NCBI GenBank assembly: GCA_009760855.2
Contig: WPIO01000104.1
Coordinates: forward strand, 67,501-131,500
Origin: Cristatella mucedo
Lineage: Eukaryota; Bryozoa; Phylactolaemata; Cristatellidae
Direction: 5' to 3'
DNA: 64,000 nt
This document shows, in pieces, positions 10,859-22,280 of this stretch (its first letter is position 1; every line of letters starts with the position of its first letter). Both the position numbers and the translations under genes were made by a program. The notes under the pieces are model-generated. The model had not been told where the DNA came from. It saw nothing but the letters and a program-made list of their open reading frames with translations, and made no database searches.

Positions 10859-11861
10859 TGTGCTGGAACATGTAGTAAAGATCAGCGGAAGTGTAGCGCG
10901 CTCAGCAGTCGAGGGCAAGGGTCGCAGGGTAAAAGCTCGCACGACAGAAGCTGCCGAAAGAGATAAGCACGACTGAGCCGACTGAGTGTCCCACGAGCGG
11001 CCCAAGGGAACGTGGAGCGTGACGCCGCTGCTCCGCTCACGCGCAGCTCTGCACTGAGCCGTGAGCAGCGCATCGTCGATTGAACTGAGTCCTACGAGCG
11101 TCCTACGAACGGTCCAAGGGAAGGTGGAGCGTGACGCTGCGGTTCGCTCACGCGCAGCTCTGAGCGAACTGCACAGCTCTGCAACGAGCTGCCGTGAGCT
11201 GCGCATCGTCGATCGAAGCGAGAAGAGTTCGCCTCGCAGGTGACCCGTCGTCGGTGACCGCCGCCACTGCCGCTCCGTCAGCAAACGGACAGGCCTTTCT
11301 TGGGCATACAATGAGTTTGCCTATCAAAGCTCAAAAATAATGAAGAACTCTGGAAATTCAATGGCGAAGCTTTGCGGCCTCCACTCTGTAGTCTGTTGCC
11401 GCTGAGTCAAAAGGAAAAGGCAGTCGGCCGCTGCAAAATAGAGGCTCTAGCTCCCGAATTCGGCTGCTCTGTAGAATACGACGATCGACTGCGAACTCCG
11501 CGGTCTTCTGCGTTGGCTCTTCCGAAAAATTACGCCGCCACCGTAATGACGGGACATGACGGGATGACGCAATGATGGGAAATGACGTGTCGAATGCGAG
11601 GGACGCGCGGACGAAGCCGTGCCGCCGCCGCCGCCACTGCGTTGCAGATTCTCCTTCGACGGCACGCGCCGGACCGCGCTTTCGATTTCGATTTTGATTT
11701 CGCTGGCTCATCCATTCCGCGCGCGAAACACTGGAAAGCGCGCCCGCTCGCCGCCGCCTCCTCCGCAGGAAGAGCGCTCGCCTCGGCTTCAACCGCGACG
11801 GGAATTCAACCAGGACGCGCCGCGGACCGCGGCTATCGAATCCCGCCTCTACTACTACTAC

Positions 11862-11935
11862 TTCTAATAATAATAATAATCATGCACTTGATAAAGCGCC
11901 CTCAGAGAACTCAATCTCTTTCTAGGCGCTGGCTA
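11862..11935 (-). mobile_element. LINE family A 3'-end stub in the intron
   Basis: About 70 bp: an (AAT)n tail followed by CATGCACTTGATAAAGCGCC and the CTCAGAGAACTCAATCTC segment, the extreme 3' end of family A in minus orientation. The same stub sits at 46022-46090. It is absent from the 14223-17434 gene, so it was inserted before the block was duplicated. Confidence 0.8.
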
Positions 11936-12007
11936 TCTCCCCGTGACTCGTTTCGTCGAGCTCGCCCGCGCCGTACTCACCTGTGGATATTTCCTTTGCC
12001 GCATCAG

Positions 12008-12822
12008 ATCTTCTTCTACTACGTCGACGAGTTCCTGCTCTAAACGACAGTCGAGGGGCACGAGCTGTGTAGGAGCGAATACCTCTTCGAGTGCCGCTGC
12101 CTACTGTGCGACGGCTCCGAGGCGGCCGCGAGGCGCGACCGTCGCCTCACGTCCGTGCGCTGCATGCACGGCGACGACTGTCGCAAGATGGCCGACTGCC
12201 TGCACGGTGACGACAGTCGCAAGATGGCCGACTACTGATCGGCGTCCAACAAAGACGTGAGCGCCGACGAGCGAGCCGAAGCCGAAGGCAACGCGAAGCG
12301 CGCGCTCGCCGCCATGGCCGAGTCGGAGTCGAGGGGAGAGCAGGCGCTCACGGCCGAGCTGGCATTGCGCTACCTTCGCGGCGAGCAGCGACTGGGCGTT
12401 TGCAACGTCCACGTGATCCGCGTTCGCGAGGGCCTGGTGCGCGCCTGCTACGAGCGCGCAGCGGACGACGACGGCGTCGGCGCAGCGGCCGAGAGCTGGC
12501 GGCTGGGCGTGGCCGAAGGCCTCGTCCTGCTCGACGTGTACGAGCTGCTGTACTTCCGGCCGGCGTGGCCGGTCGGCAAGCTGCGAGTGAGCATCGGCGC
12601 CATAATGATGCGAAGCGGAGGTCAAGCGGAGGTCAAGCGGAGGCAGCTGAGCGACAGTTCGTCGAAGCGCTGGAAATACTCAAGGTCACGCACGGAGCCG
12701 ACCACGCATTCATCCAGAGCACGGAGCGACGCCTGGCGGCCTGTCGCGAGGCCGTCTGGCGTAGCCGGGGCTTACTGGGAGGCAATGAAAGTGACACCGC
12801 TTTTCCAGTGGCAACGTCTTAA
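12008..12822 (+). pseudogene. SMYD type II exon 2 pseudogene
   Basis: After the acceptor GCATCAG it reads IFFYYVDEFLL, then a TAA stop at 12041-12043. The post-SET motif CRCLLC follows. A tandem repeat of about 39 bp then duplicates the HGDD-RKMAD segment and ends in a second stop near 12236. From 12257 the frame is open again (SADERAEAEG... to VSIGAIMMRSGGQAE). At about 12620 an 11-bp tandem duplication (GGAGGTCAAGC twice) shifts the frame for the C-terminal helices. The same lesions occur at 46168-46981, so they predate that duplication. It lacks exon 1, so it cannot encode a SMYD enzyme. Confidence 0.9.
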
Positions 12823-12916
12823 TTCGTGCTTCCCGCCGCTAGATTGCTCTGCGGTATATAGAGAGCTGACTTCCTCAAAGTAGTTTCGATCAAACTAATG
12901 GCCTTCCTGTAAGCAT

Positions 12917-13200
12917 TTAATAATAATAATGCACTTGATAAAGCGCCCTCAGAGAACTTAATCTCTCTCTCTGTCTCTCTCTCTAGGCGCTTTACATTTG
13001 CTGCAAAGAAAAATGCAATTGAATGGTGAGTAAAATCATGCTTGATAAACAAACAAAATGAATAACATGGTTAGGGGTGACATGCATAGGGTCAGCATGC
13101 GAATGTGGTTTGTGGCAGCATGCACAGTGTCAGCACGCATAAGCACGTGAAGGACGAATCGCAGGGACCCGCTAAATACTCTCCTAAATAGGTGCGTTTG
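12917..13200 (-). mobile_element. LINE family A 3' end
   Basis: Minus-oriented 3' untranslated end: (AAT)n tail, CACTTGATAAAGCGCCCTC, a short CT tract, GCGCTTTACATTTGCTGC, then the GTCAGCATGC and GTCAGCACGCATAAGCAC phrases. Its duplicate is at 47085-47375. Confidence 0.85.
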
Positions 13201-13570
13201 AAAGTTTCGGTTGGAACTTATATGGCGAATCTGCAGTTGTAGCTGCCGTCTGCGGGGCGTTGTCATTTTCCAGCTGCCATTTCCGCTTTCCATTCGCGTT
13301 GCAATTTCACGCTGCCATTTCGCGTTGCCATTTGCAATCGACTCGCCGTTCCACTAATAAAAAGAGAAAATGCCGTCCGCGAAGGGCACTTTTTCATCGA
13401 GCTGAGTGGGAATCGTGTGGTGAGGGCGTTGAGCTTCTGCTGATCCTCGAACTCGCTCCAGCTGGCTACTAATAATAATAATGATTAAGAACAGCGGGCG
13501 GTACGCTGCACGGCAAAGGGTCGTGCCTCCGTAGCCCTTCTCTCGGTCCCGCTTAAGTTCAAGGCCAGGG

Positions 13571-13731
13571 CTGATTCAGCACCCTCATTTATCTAGCTGC
13601 AGATGAGCCTTAACGGTTGTCGCCGCTGCTTGTAGTGGGCAATACAGGATCGCCCACCGCAGAGCTGAAAACCACGTGACATGGGTCGGGAAGAGCGAGC
13701 ACCTTACCTCTAATCTTATAACGCGCGGCTA
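13571..13731 (-). mobile_element. tRNA-derived SINE, diverged, in SMYD 3' flank
   Basis: It shares the order GCTTGTAGTGGGC, ATCGCCCACCGCAG, the lost B box and CACCTTACCT with the intact SINEs, on the minus strand. It is present in the same place downstream of three type II exon 2 copies (also 47749-47909 and 52109-52270), so the insertion is older than the duplications. Confidence 0.65.
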
Positions 13732-14222
13732 CGGGCTAAAGCAACGCTAAGAGCCTGATGACATCATCGCCCGGCGTGCGAGCTAGTGCTCGTGCAGCGG
13801 ACACTCACTGATCGCCGCGAGATGGCGGATAACAGCCGGCGCCGATCGCTCGCCCTAAATAGTCTCAATAGCTCAACCGTCTCTCCCGTTTTCATCAGGC
13901 AGACGCACCTGGCTTACGGGCATCAGCTGGAAGCGCTTGAATCATCGTCGACGCCGCGAACAAATGGCTGCGCTTGCCTCAGCCTCAATTCCTCGAAGCC
14001 CAGAGCCGCCATTAAGAGGCCATCAAAGAGACGTGCTCGGGCGTGACCTGCCGCCTCCTCCGGCGGCCAATCGGGCGCTGGCGCTCCTTGGCGTGTGTAA
14101 TGAGTGACAATGGCTGCAAACAAAGCACCTCCGCACGCTGGGGTTAACAGGCGAGCGTGCATTCTGGCGACCGCGACGTCCGATTGCGGACCGGCCCGGC
14201 GCCTCACGCTCGCGGATCGACG

Positions 14223-15512
14223 ATGAACTACGCCGCGTTCCTGCGTCCTCGCTACGAGCCCGGAGACGTGATCAACTCGGGAATGCCGTACGCGTACGTC
14301 CTGCTGAACTCGTCGAGAGGCCGCTACTGCGCCTGCTGCGTTCGTCCCACGCCGGCGGCGAGGCTGACAGCGTGCCCCGACTGCCAGTTCGACAGCTATT
14401 GTGGACCCGAGTGCCGCCAGGCGGCGCTGGCATTCCACCGCTTCGAGTGCCCTCTGCTGGCGGCGTGGACTCGCGGCGGCAAGCGACCGGAACAGCTGCT
14501 GTACATGACGCGCATGCTCTTTCGAGCGCTTGTGCGTCGAGCGTTCGAGGGCGCGGCGGCCGCCGACACGGACGATGCCGGGACGTCGCCGTCACCGCCG
14601 CAGTTTCCCAGCATGGAGGATCCGGGCTGGCGAAAGACGTTCGACGATCTGTGGAGCAACGAGGAGACGCTGAAGATGCGCCCCGATCTTTGCCAGCCGA
14701 CGCTGGCCAACTTCGACGAGTTCTGGCGCGGATCGGAGCTTCCGCAGTTCGAGCTGCCGCCGCGAGACAGGGTGCTGGCCACGTACGGGCGGCTGCGCAC
14801 CAACTGCTGCGAGCTGTACGACCCGGAGCTGCGCAACATCGGCCGGGCCGTCTACCTCAGCCCGTCGGTCGTGAATCACTCGTGCGACCCGAACTCGGTC
14901 TTCGTCAGCGAAGGTCTGCGCGTCGTCTGGCGAGCCACGCGAAGAATTGACACAGCGAGCGAGCAGGTGGGGGCGCGCAGCATCGGGCGGCGGCGGCCGC
15001 GTGCCAGTGCCCCCGCAGCTGGTCAGCTCCGAGTCCGCGACCTTCCGAATCAGCCCAGTAGGCAACGATGGCGAAGCGTGCGCAACGCGCGCTACGTTTT
15101 GGCGACGTCCCAAAGGGGGCGCTCTGCGGCACGTACCGTGGCCAAGTCGCTGCCCGACTCGCTGTTCGCCAAAGATCAAGAAAGGTGAGAATAGTTTGGA
15201 GGCGCGTGCGTCGGAGGACTAGACAGCCAAGGCAGTGAGAGGCAGCGACCTAGAAGGTACGAGTGAAAATCGGCCTGGCCGAGAAGTAGTAAGAGAAGAG
15301 AGAGAAAGAGAGCGACCGCACAAAGATCCGAGCAAACGCTCACCGAAAGCTGATGATATAGAGAGATGGAGGGAGAGAGCTGGAGGAAAAGTGAGTGCGA
15401 GAAAGAGGTAGAAAGAGACAGAAAGAGAGCGAGAGACAGAGAGAGAAAAGGAAAAAAAAGAAAAAGAAAGAGCGAGAGAAAAAGAGAGCGAGAAAGTGGC
15501 AGTGACAGAGCA

Positions 15513-15561
<49 letters not shown>

Positions 15562-17434
15562 AAGAAGGAGAGCTCTGAAGCAGGGAGCAAAGATCAGCGG
15601 AAGTGTAGCGCGCTCAGCAGTCGAGGGCAAGGGTCGCGGGGCAAAAGCTCGCACGACAGAAGCTGCCGAAAGAGATAAGCACGACTGAGCCGACTGAGTG
15701 TCCCACGAGCGGCCCAAGGGAACGTGGAGCGTGACGCCGCTGCTCCGCTCACGCGCAGCTCTGCACTGAGCCGTGAGCAGCGCATCGTCGATTGAAGCGA
15801 GAAGAAGAGTTCGCCTCGCAGGTGACCCGTCGTCGGTGACGTCGCCGCCACTGCCGCTCCGCCAGCAAACGGAGAGGCCTTTCTGGTGTAGGCAATCGAC
15901 TTCTCAATTAGCCCGCAAAAGTCGGGAAGAATTCTGGAAACTCAGCGGCGCAGTTTTTCGGCCGTCGTGCTAAGGGAGGTAGCCTCCACGCTAGTAGCAA
16001 GCTAGAAAGCAGTCAGCCGATACTGCTCCCGAATTCGGCTGCTTGATCGAATGAGCGATGATAGGCGACTGAGCACTACTCTGTGGTCTTCTGCATTGTC
16101 TGTTTACAAAGACTCCTTTGCCCGCGCGGAAAAGACGCATCGATGGTGCGGAGCGCGCGTACGAAGGAGCACAGCCATCGCTCCGCACGGCGGATTCTCC
16201 GTAGACGCCGCTCCGTCCGGAGCTCACCCATCCGCACGCCCGCCCGCCCGCCCGCCCGCCCGCCCGCTCGCGCGCGCGTCGGGGCATGCCAGCCGGAAGA
16301 GCAGCCGGAAGAGCAGCCGGAAGAGCCGCCGAGACCGCCATCGTCGCACGCGACTCGCGCTCGCAGCCGCAGCGATCGAGCGCCGATGGATGCGGCGCAC
16401 GAAGGAGGGCGCAGCCGTAACGCTGGGAAGTACGCGCTGGCGAGCGCGTCCGTCCGTCCGTCCGTCCGTCAGCCGCCGCCGCCTCCTCGTTCGCTCTCCT
16501 CCGCCGGAAGGAAGCGCGCTCGCCCGACTTCGGCCGCCGCGCGAATTCAGCCAGAACGTGCAGCGGCGGCGGCGCGCACCGCGAACAGCTGCAGTCGATT
16601 CCCGCCCCCTTCGGCACGTGCTCCTCCTCCTCCTCCTCCTCCGCGTCTGTGCGCCGCACGCCCGAGAGCCTCTCACGACGCCCTCGAGCACGCTCTTTGC
16701 CACTCTAGATCTTCTTCTACTACGTCGACGAGTTCGCGCTCTTCACGGCGGCCGAACGGCACGAGCTGTGCAAGAGCGAATACCTCTTCGAGTGCCGCTG
16801 CCTACTGTGCGACGGCTCCGAGGCGGCCGCGCGGCGCGACCGTCGCCTCACGTCCGTGCGCTGCATGCACGGCGACGACTGTCGCAAGATGGCCGACTGC
16901 GACTACTGCTCGGCGTCCGACGTAGCCGTCGGCGCCGACGAGCGAGCCGAAGCCGAAGGCGAGGCGAAGCGTGTGCTCGCCGCCATGGCCGAGTCGGAGT
17001 CGAGGGGAGAGCAGGCGCTCACGGCCGAGCTGGCATTGCGCTACCTTCGCGGCGAGCAGCGACTGGGCGTGTGCAACGTCCACGTGATCCGCGTTCGCGA
17101 GGGCCTGGTGCGCGCCTGCTACGAGCGCGCAGCGGACGACGACGGCGTCGGCGCAGCGGCCGAGAGCTGGCGGCTGGGCGTGGCCGAAGGCCTCGTCCTG
17201 CTCGACGTGTACGAGCTGCTGTACTTCCGGCCGGCGTGGCCGGTCGGCAAGCTGCGAGTGAGCATCGGCGCCATGATGATGCGAAGCGGAGGTCAAGCGG
17301 AGGCCGCCGAGCAACAGTTCGTCGAAGCGCTGAAAATACTCAAGGTCACGCACGGCGCCGACCACGAATACGTGCAGAGCACGGAGCGACGCCTGGCGGC
17401 CTGTCGCAAAACCGTCGCAGACGCTGCCTGTTGA
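14223..17434 (+). CDS. SMYD-type lysine methyltransferase homologue, complete two-exon gene (type II)
   Basis: Exon 1 is 14223-14966 (248 codons, start MNYAAF); exon 2 is 16709-17434 (241 codons, TGA). The 1742-bp phase-0 intron runs from donor CAG/GTGGGG to acceptor CACTCTAG. The 489-residue product is near the SMYD family length. The MYND finger has all eight ligands: C36, C39, C51, C54, C60, C64, H72, C76. The SET core motif NHSCDPN is at 218-224 and is canonical; YYVD follows at 252-255. Post-SET cysteines are C277, C279, C282, and a further cluster is C300, C306, C312, C315. The TPR-like helical C-terminus includes WRLGVAEGLVLLDV. Family role: SAM-dependent methylation of protein lysines. 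The usual N-terminal GxG cofactor motif is not visible before PGDVI, so activity is uncertain or an upstream exon is missing. ATG was chosen because it is conserved in six copies. Best intact copy in the window. Confidence 0.9.
15362..15560. repeat. (GA)n tract in the SMYD intron
   Basis: GA-rich with a pure GA run at about 15520-15560. The equivalent position in the other type II introns also carries GA repeats in the same strand orientation. Confidence 0.95.
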
Positions 17435-18369
17435 AATGCCGAGGAGAACCGGAAGCTTAATGTGTTGCCTTTTAAGATCGCAGCTTCCGTGTGAGCGCCC
17501 TGCATAAATGTGGCGCAAGGCATCTCTCCGATAGAAAATTAAAATTTACCTCCTAGGCTAGCGACGATTGTAATTTCAGATCGCCCTACGGCTTTGTTTC
17601 ACTTTCCCTAAGGACGGGGGGCGGGGCGATCCGGCAGCGCTTTCGAGGTCGAAAGCGCGGCCAGTCGCTAGCCGTTCAGGCAAAGTGGGATTGTCGCTAA
17701 TTACTCCCACTGTCCAGAGTCACATTGCACGCGGCAATTTCGGCCTGCCGACGAAGATCGCCTTGCTCAGCCTCAGTCTACCTAGGGCACTCTTTCGTCC
17801 ACTGGCAGCATTTTCGACGCACCCGCTTGTCATGTCCAGTGAGTCCATACAAGATGGCCGTCTTTCGCCGCTAGTGGGTCGATTTGAATCGCTACGAAAC
17901 CAGGCGCATTCTCCAGCTGTCCTTGTCCTTTACGCGATCCGATTTCCTCACTGGTTTACTTTTGCTGGTTTATCCTTCCGGGATCCCTGGAAGCGATCCC
18001 TCGATGAAATGTTGACGAATTGTCATGTAGTGTCATCCCTGTTAGAGAGCGCCCATCCCTGAATTAATCCCGTCTCCCGAATTTAAGATGTTTCACTAGC
18101 GGCTTTGTCATATTACCGAGCGGAAAAAATGAAAATGTAAACAGCTATACCTTTGCGCATCGCGACTCACTGTGGCTTAGTTACAAAGATCTCTTAGGGA
18201 ATAAGCATCCGTTAAACGGGTCACCAGAGTGAGTAAAAGCAGAGGTCAGCTGATTCAATTTATAAGACACTCAACGACGTTTATAAAAAAAAATTACGAC
18301 GCATTCGAGCGATTGGTAGCGCGATCCCTCTTGTTGGTTGTTTTCCCGACCCGACTTGTCCATATTAAA
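17435..18369. other. 3' flank of the complete type II gene
   Basis: No gene seen. ATTAAA at 17538-17543, 104 bp after the stop, is a possible polyadenylation signal (weak evidence). The remainder has no similarity I recognise. Confidence 0.4.
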
Positions 18370-18660
18370 AAAGAAACTAAAAATGCACCTGTTTATTACA
18401 GCGTTTAATGGGTCCTATGACTCGTCCTTAGTGTGCTTATGCGTTCTGACTCTGTGCATGCTGTCGCCAACCATACTTGTACGCTGACCCTGTGCATCTC
18501 AGCCATAACCATGTTATTCTTGCTGTTTATTGAGCACGCTACAACCAACCAGTCGATCGTGCTTCCTTTACAGCAAATTTAAAGTGCCTAGACAGAGAGT
18601 GAGTTATCTGAGGGCGCTATATTAAATGCATTATTTAGTATTATTAATATTATTCTTCCA
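18370..18660 (+). mobile_element. LINE family A 3' end
   Basis: Plus-strand 3' end: TGTGCTTATGCGTTCTGAC, CTGTGCATGCTG, GCAAATTTAAAGTGCC and GAGTTATCTGAGGGCGCTAT, then an AT-rich tail with TATTATTAATATTATT. Confidence 0.8.
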
Positions 18661-18765
18661 CCAATTCCGTTGCCTTCACCTATGAGAGACTAGAATACCG
18701 TGCGCCGTCGTAACATTATTTATAGCCGTCGGCAACTCCACAGAGACACGACGACTAAGTAGGGA

Positions 18766-19134
18766 TTACGCCAGAAAGTTTTCTAAAGCGAAATAAAAGC
18801 CTACGCCGATTTCGGTTCCCGTACGGTAGCCAAAGGGTTCTATCTTACGAGACAAAGAGAAATTGAGAAATACAACTGGTTGGAAATTATGTCGGAAACG
18901 ATGCGTGCCAATGTCGGCAGCAGCGGAGTGTAGATGCTTCGTAAGGAATGCGAAAGTGTGTTCCCGGCAGCCTGCTAACTTATTCTCCGAAGAGAATCTG
19001 AGGGTAGGATAAGGCCGAAGCTGTTTCAGTGGTTTATCTAATGAAGGACCCGAGCCACCGTGGTGGGCCTCCTTGGTAAGAGTAGTGAGTTGTGCTCCGT
19101 TTCCACTATTCAGCGTGGCATCTATCAGGGCCAC
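18766..19134 (-). mobile_element. LINE family B C-terminal fragment
   Basis: The minus-strand frame ends FGYRTGTEIGVGFYF and contains LTKEAHHGGSGPSLDK, a decayed version of the LTHKARHGLAPSYLAE segment seen at 26493-27092. Confidence 0.6.
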
Positions 19135-19139
19135 TCCTC

Positions 19140-19570
19140 ATGGCTACGCCCACCGACCGCTTCCAACGGCAAAATTGCGTTCAAACTCCACTCGACGAGC
19201 TCATGTCGCATACACGCCAAGATGGCGCTCTGTAATTTTTCAATAACCACGAGTCTAGTCCCGCCTACACGAAAATTCTGACCGTCTTGCCCCCAGTGTA
19301 AAGACTTTGCAGGTCAACTTGCCCAATCCTAAAGATACGAGTCCTAGATGGTGCCGCTGCCCATTGGTCACGCGAACGAGTCTGCTTGGTACAAGTGCTC
19401 TGGCTGACGAGAGATCGTTTGGCTGCCTTTATTTACGCACAGCTATCCCCTACAAAGTTATTCCTCTTACGATAAGAGTCGCCAAGTGCAAGCACTTTGG
19501 ACCCTGGCCTAAGACCTTGTCCGTTACCCCCATCCTAAGCTGTGAATTTATAACTTCTGGAGTGGATCTT
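19140..19570. repeat. Segmental duplication SD4, copy 1, left block
   Basis: Similar to 35640-35890: CTCCAACGG-like, TTCAATAACC, AGTCCCRCCTAC and ACGAGTC phrases are in the same order. No protein recognised. Confidence 0.55.
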
Positions 19571-19849
19571 TCCTGACAACTCAGACCATTGAATCGAGAA
19601 GTTTGCTTACAACTTGATGCAGGATGCAACTTAGAAACTTAGTACTTTGTTGCAGCGATCGACAGACTCAATGTCTGAATGCCTTGAAGAAATTCGATCG
19701 TTTGCTTCGGCCGATTTCCTTTAGCTAAATGATGATAATCCGAGCTTGTACTTACTTATTGGGTACCCGAAGCGTACAGCTGCACTACACGTGGCTTTAC
19801 TCTTCGCTGTAGCTGTTGCAATTGCATGACCTTCACCGCGTGCTCAGAA

Positions 19850-20640
19850 TTTAGGCGTCCTCTCCGATCAACGCTTAGATTGTCGAAGTTTCTTAGAGAA
19901 AATTGCATCATACGCCAGCTAGAACGCCCAATCTCCTAGATAAGGGATTGTCTGCAGCAGTTGCGTTCGCTAAATCTTATTAGCTCGCCGATTCTGTCTA
20001 GTAGGGTGGAATACTGTAATTCGGTTTTGGCCGGGCTTCCGAAAACGGTCATCCAGCCGTGGCAGCTGGTGGTAAATGTAGCTGTGCGGCTAGTCCGTTA
20101 ATCTCAGAAGTTCAGTCTCCAGTCACCTTTGCTCAAGGAACTGCGATGGTTTCTGGCTGATCAACTGACAGCGCGAGCAAAGTTTTTACACTGACCAAGT
20201 GGGCCAGCCACGGCTCGGCTCCTTCATGCCTCGCTGAACTACATTAGTTTGAGCATCCTCGTGCCGTCAAATCCTCTATGGACAATACATGTAAGTATAT
20301 AAATAAATTATAAAATCTCTACGGGCAGTACGTTAGAAGTTCCGCTCCTTTACTTACAGACCTCTGGCAACATAAGCTTTAGGTATGCAGGTGCTGGACT
20401 GTGGAGATCACTTACGAAATTCCTACGCAACTACATCCACTCTCCTGTTGCCGACTATGACATACGGAGCCCCAGCCGTCCTGAGCTGCTATTTGCATGC
20501 TACACACTTCCTCACCTGCCGTCATGACTCGGCCGTGCTCCTCGCTGTCTCCCTTTCCACGAGAAGAAGTCTCAGTGCTTCCCTATGCACACCGAAAGCG
20601 GCTTCAGCTTTGAGTGAGCAATAGAGAACTTGTAGAAAGC
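19850..20640 (+). mobile_element. LINE family B fragment
   Basis: The plus strand gives diverged YCNSVLAGLPKTVI, SPLLKELRWF and a C-terminal VLDCGDHLRNS (from LWNSL-type), with many stops. The counterpart in the duplicate region is 35960-36310. Confidence 0.65.
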
Positions 20641-20799
20641 ACTTCAGCGTAGCACCAACTTAGACGTCATGACTTTGTGGAGTTCCGGACGGAAGAGATA
20701 CGTACTTTTATACATACGCTTAGTCGACGAGGAGCCGCAGAGTGGGCTTCGAATGATCTCCATCAGTTTGGGCTAGGACGATTCCATATTCGCTGCTCT

Positions 20800-22280
20800 T
20801 GCCCCATTATTAGAATTCTGACTCCACACTTCATTCGTCTTCTTCGGTTTCATTATTTCTTCCGTAAATGCTTGAGTAACGCGGACATGGGTAGAGTGTC
20901 TCTTGTTTTTTTGCTCGATCTTTCGGCGGCTATTGATACTATCGATTACCAATTTCTTCTTGAGCGCCTCTGATCTCGCCTGGGCAACACAGAAACTGCA
21001 CTGCTATTGCTCAGGTCCTATCTCAGTGGGAGACTCCAGAGTATTGACGTGAATGGACAAATATCATCTGAAGTACCTCTGAAATATGGGGTACCTCAGG
21101 GCTCCGTGCTCGGTCTCGTTCTTTTCACGGTTTATGCTCTCCCACTTGCCGAAGTGATTGCCTAGCACAATGTAGGCTTTCACTTCTATGCGGATGACAC
21201 TCAGTTGTGCCTTTGCTTTGATCCACAATAGCTCTCCAGCACACGCAGAATTCTCTTAACTCCCTTGTTGCATGTATTAATGACATCCACACATATAAGT
21301 CAGCAAATGTTCTTCAATTGAATAATAATAAAACCAAGGTTCTAATTACGGGCGAACAAAGTGTGACTGAGAAATAGCAACGGCTGAGGCTCTAAATTGG
21401 CTCTGCCAGCATATATCCTGTCGAATCTGCACGAAATCCAAGTGTCATGTTCCAAAGTGACCTTTCGTTAGGCGACCACATCAGCTCCACAGTGAAGGCT
21501 TTCCCTACTTTCAGATACATAAATTTGCTCAAATTCGGGCTTGTTTAGGCATGGATGCCACACCTAAGTTGTTCCATGCATTTGTGACATTCCGCCATCC
21601 TTGACTTCTGCAAGTCACTGCTTTCCGGTCTACCGGCATGTGAAATCAGGCGCTTACAGCTGAAGGAAAGGTCTAAAGCTGGTGCCAAGGTGTAAAACTA
21701 GGCTTGTCTGTCGCGAGCGTCGCAGTTGCCCCGTCGCGTCACTTCTCGCCTATCTGCACTGGCTACAAGTCGAGCGAAGCATGAACTTCAAGGTCACTCG
21801 CGTTTAGTTCTCTTCATCCTTTGGCTCCAGCCTACCAATCAGATTTACTCTCTCACCAGGCTAAACATCGTACAATCCGCTTTTCGGAATCTAACCGCTT
21901 ACCTATACCTGGTGCAAACCTCAAATCCTTTGGCGACCGTGACTTTAATTTGTATGCTCTCAAAGCCTGGAACTCACTCCTGACTTTTGTCACGAAATCT
22001 CCTGCCTTGATTACGTTTAAAAAGAAACAAAAATGCATCTATTTCTTAGAGCATTTAGCGGGTCCCTACAATTTGTCTTGTGTGTGCTTATGGTTGCTGA
22101 CACTTGGCATTCTGCCACAAACCAATCTTGCAGCATGCTGACCCTGGATTTGTGACCCCTTATCCTGTTATTCCTATTTTTTTTACAGAGCATGCTTCCA
22201 CTAAACATTAAATCGTGCTTCCCTCGCGCAAATGCAAAGCGTCTAGTGATTTGAGTTCTCTGAGGACACTTTAATATTTT
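20800..22280 (+). mobile_element. LINE family A, RT domain to 3' end
   Basis: Frames in order give [42 protein letters not shown] (the RT catalytic YADD box), LDFCKSLLSGLPACEIRRL, then the family A 3' untranslated end with GAGTTCTCTGAGGACACTTT. Multiple stops and frameshifts make it inactive. Confidence 0.85.

Larger units (their letters stand above)
11487..14474 (+). repeat. Segmental duplication SD1, copy 1
   Basis: This block is nearly identical to 45687-48904. It contains intron end, broken exon 2, 3' flank with LINE and SINE insertions, and the 5' half of the next exon 1. The largest difference is about 240 bp missing here after AACAGCCGGC (about 13840) but present at about 48020-48270. 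Confidence 0.85.

Noticed and set aside
16051-17460. 469-residue Arg/Ala-rich frame overlapping the SMYD exon
   Set aside because: It is a shadow in another frame of exon 2 and the GC-rich intron end; the true frame has the CxCxxC motif and homology.
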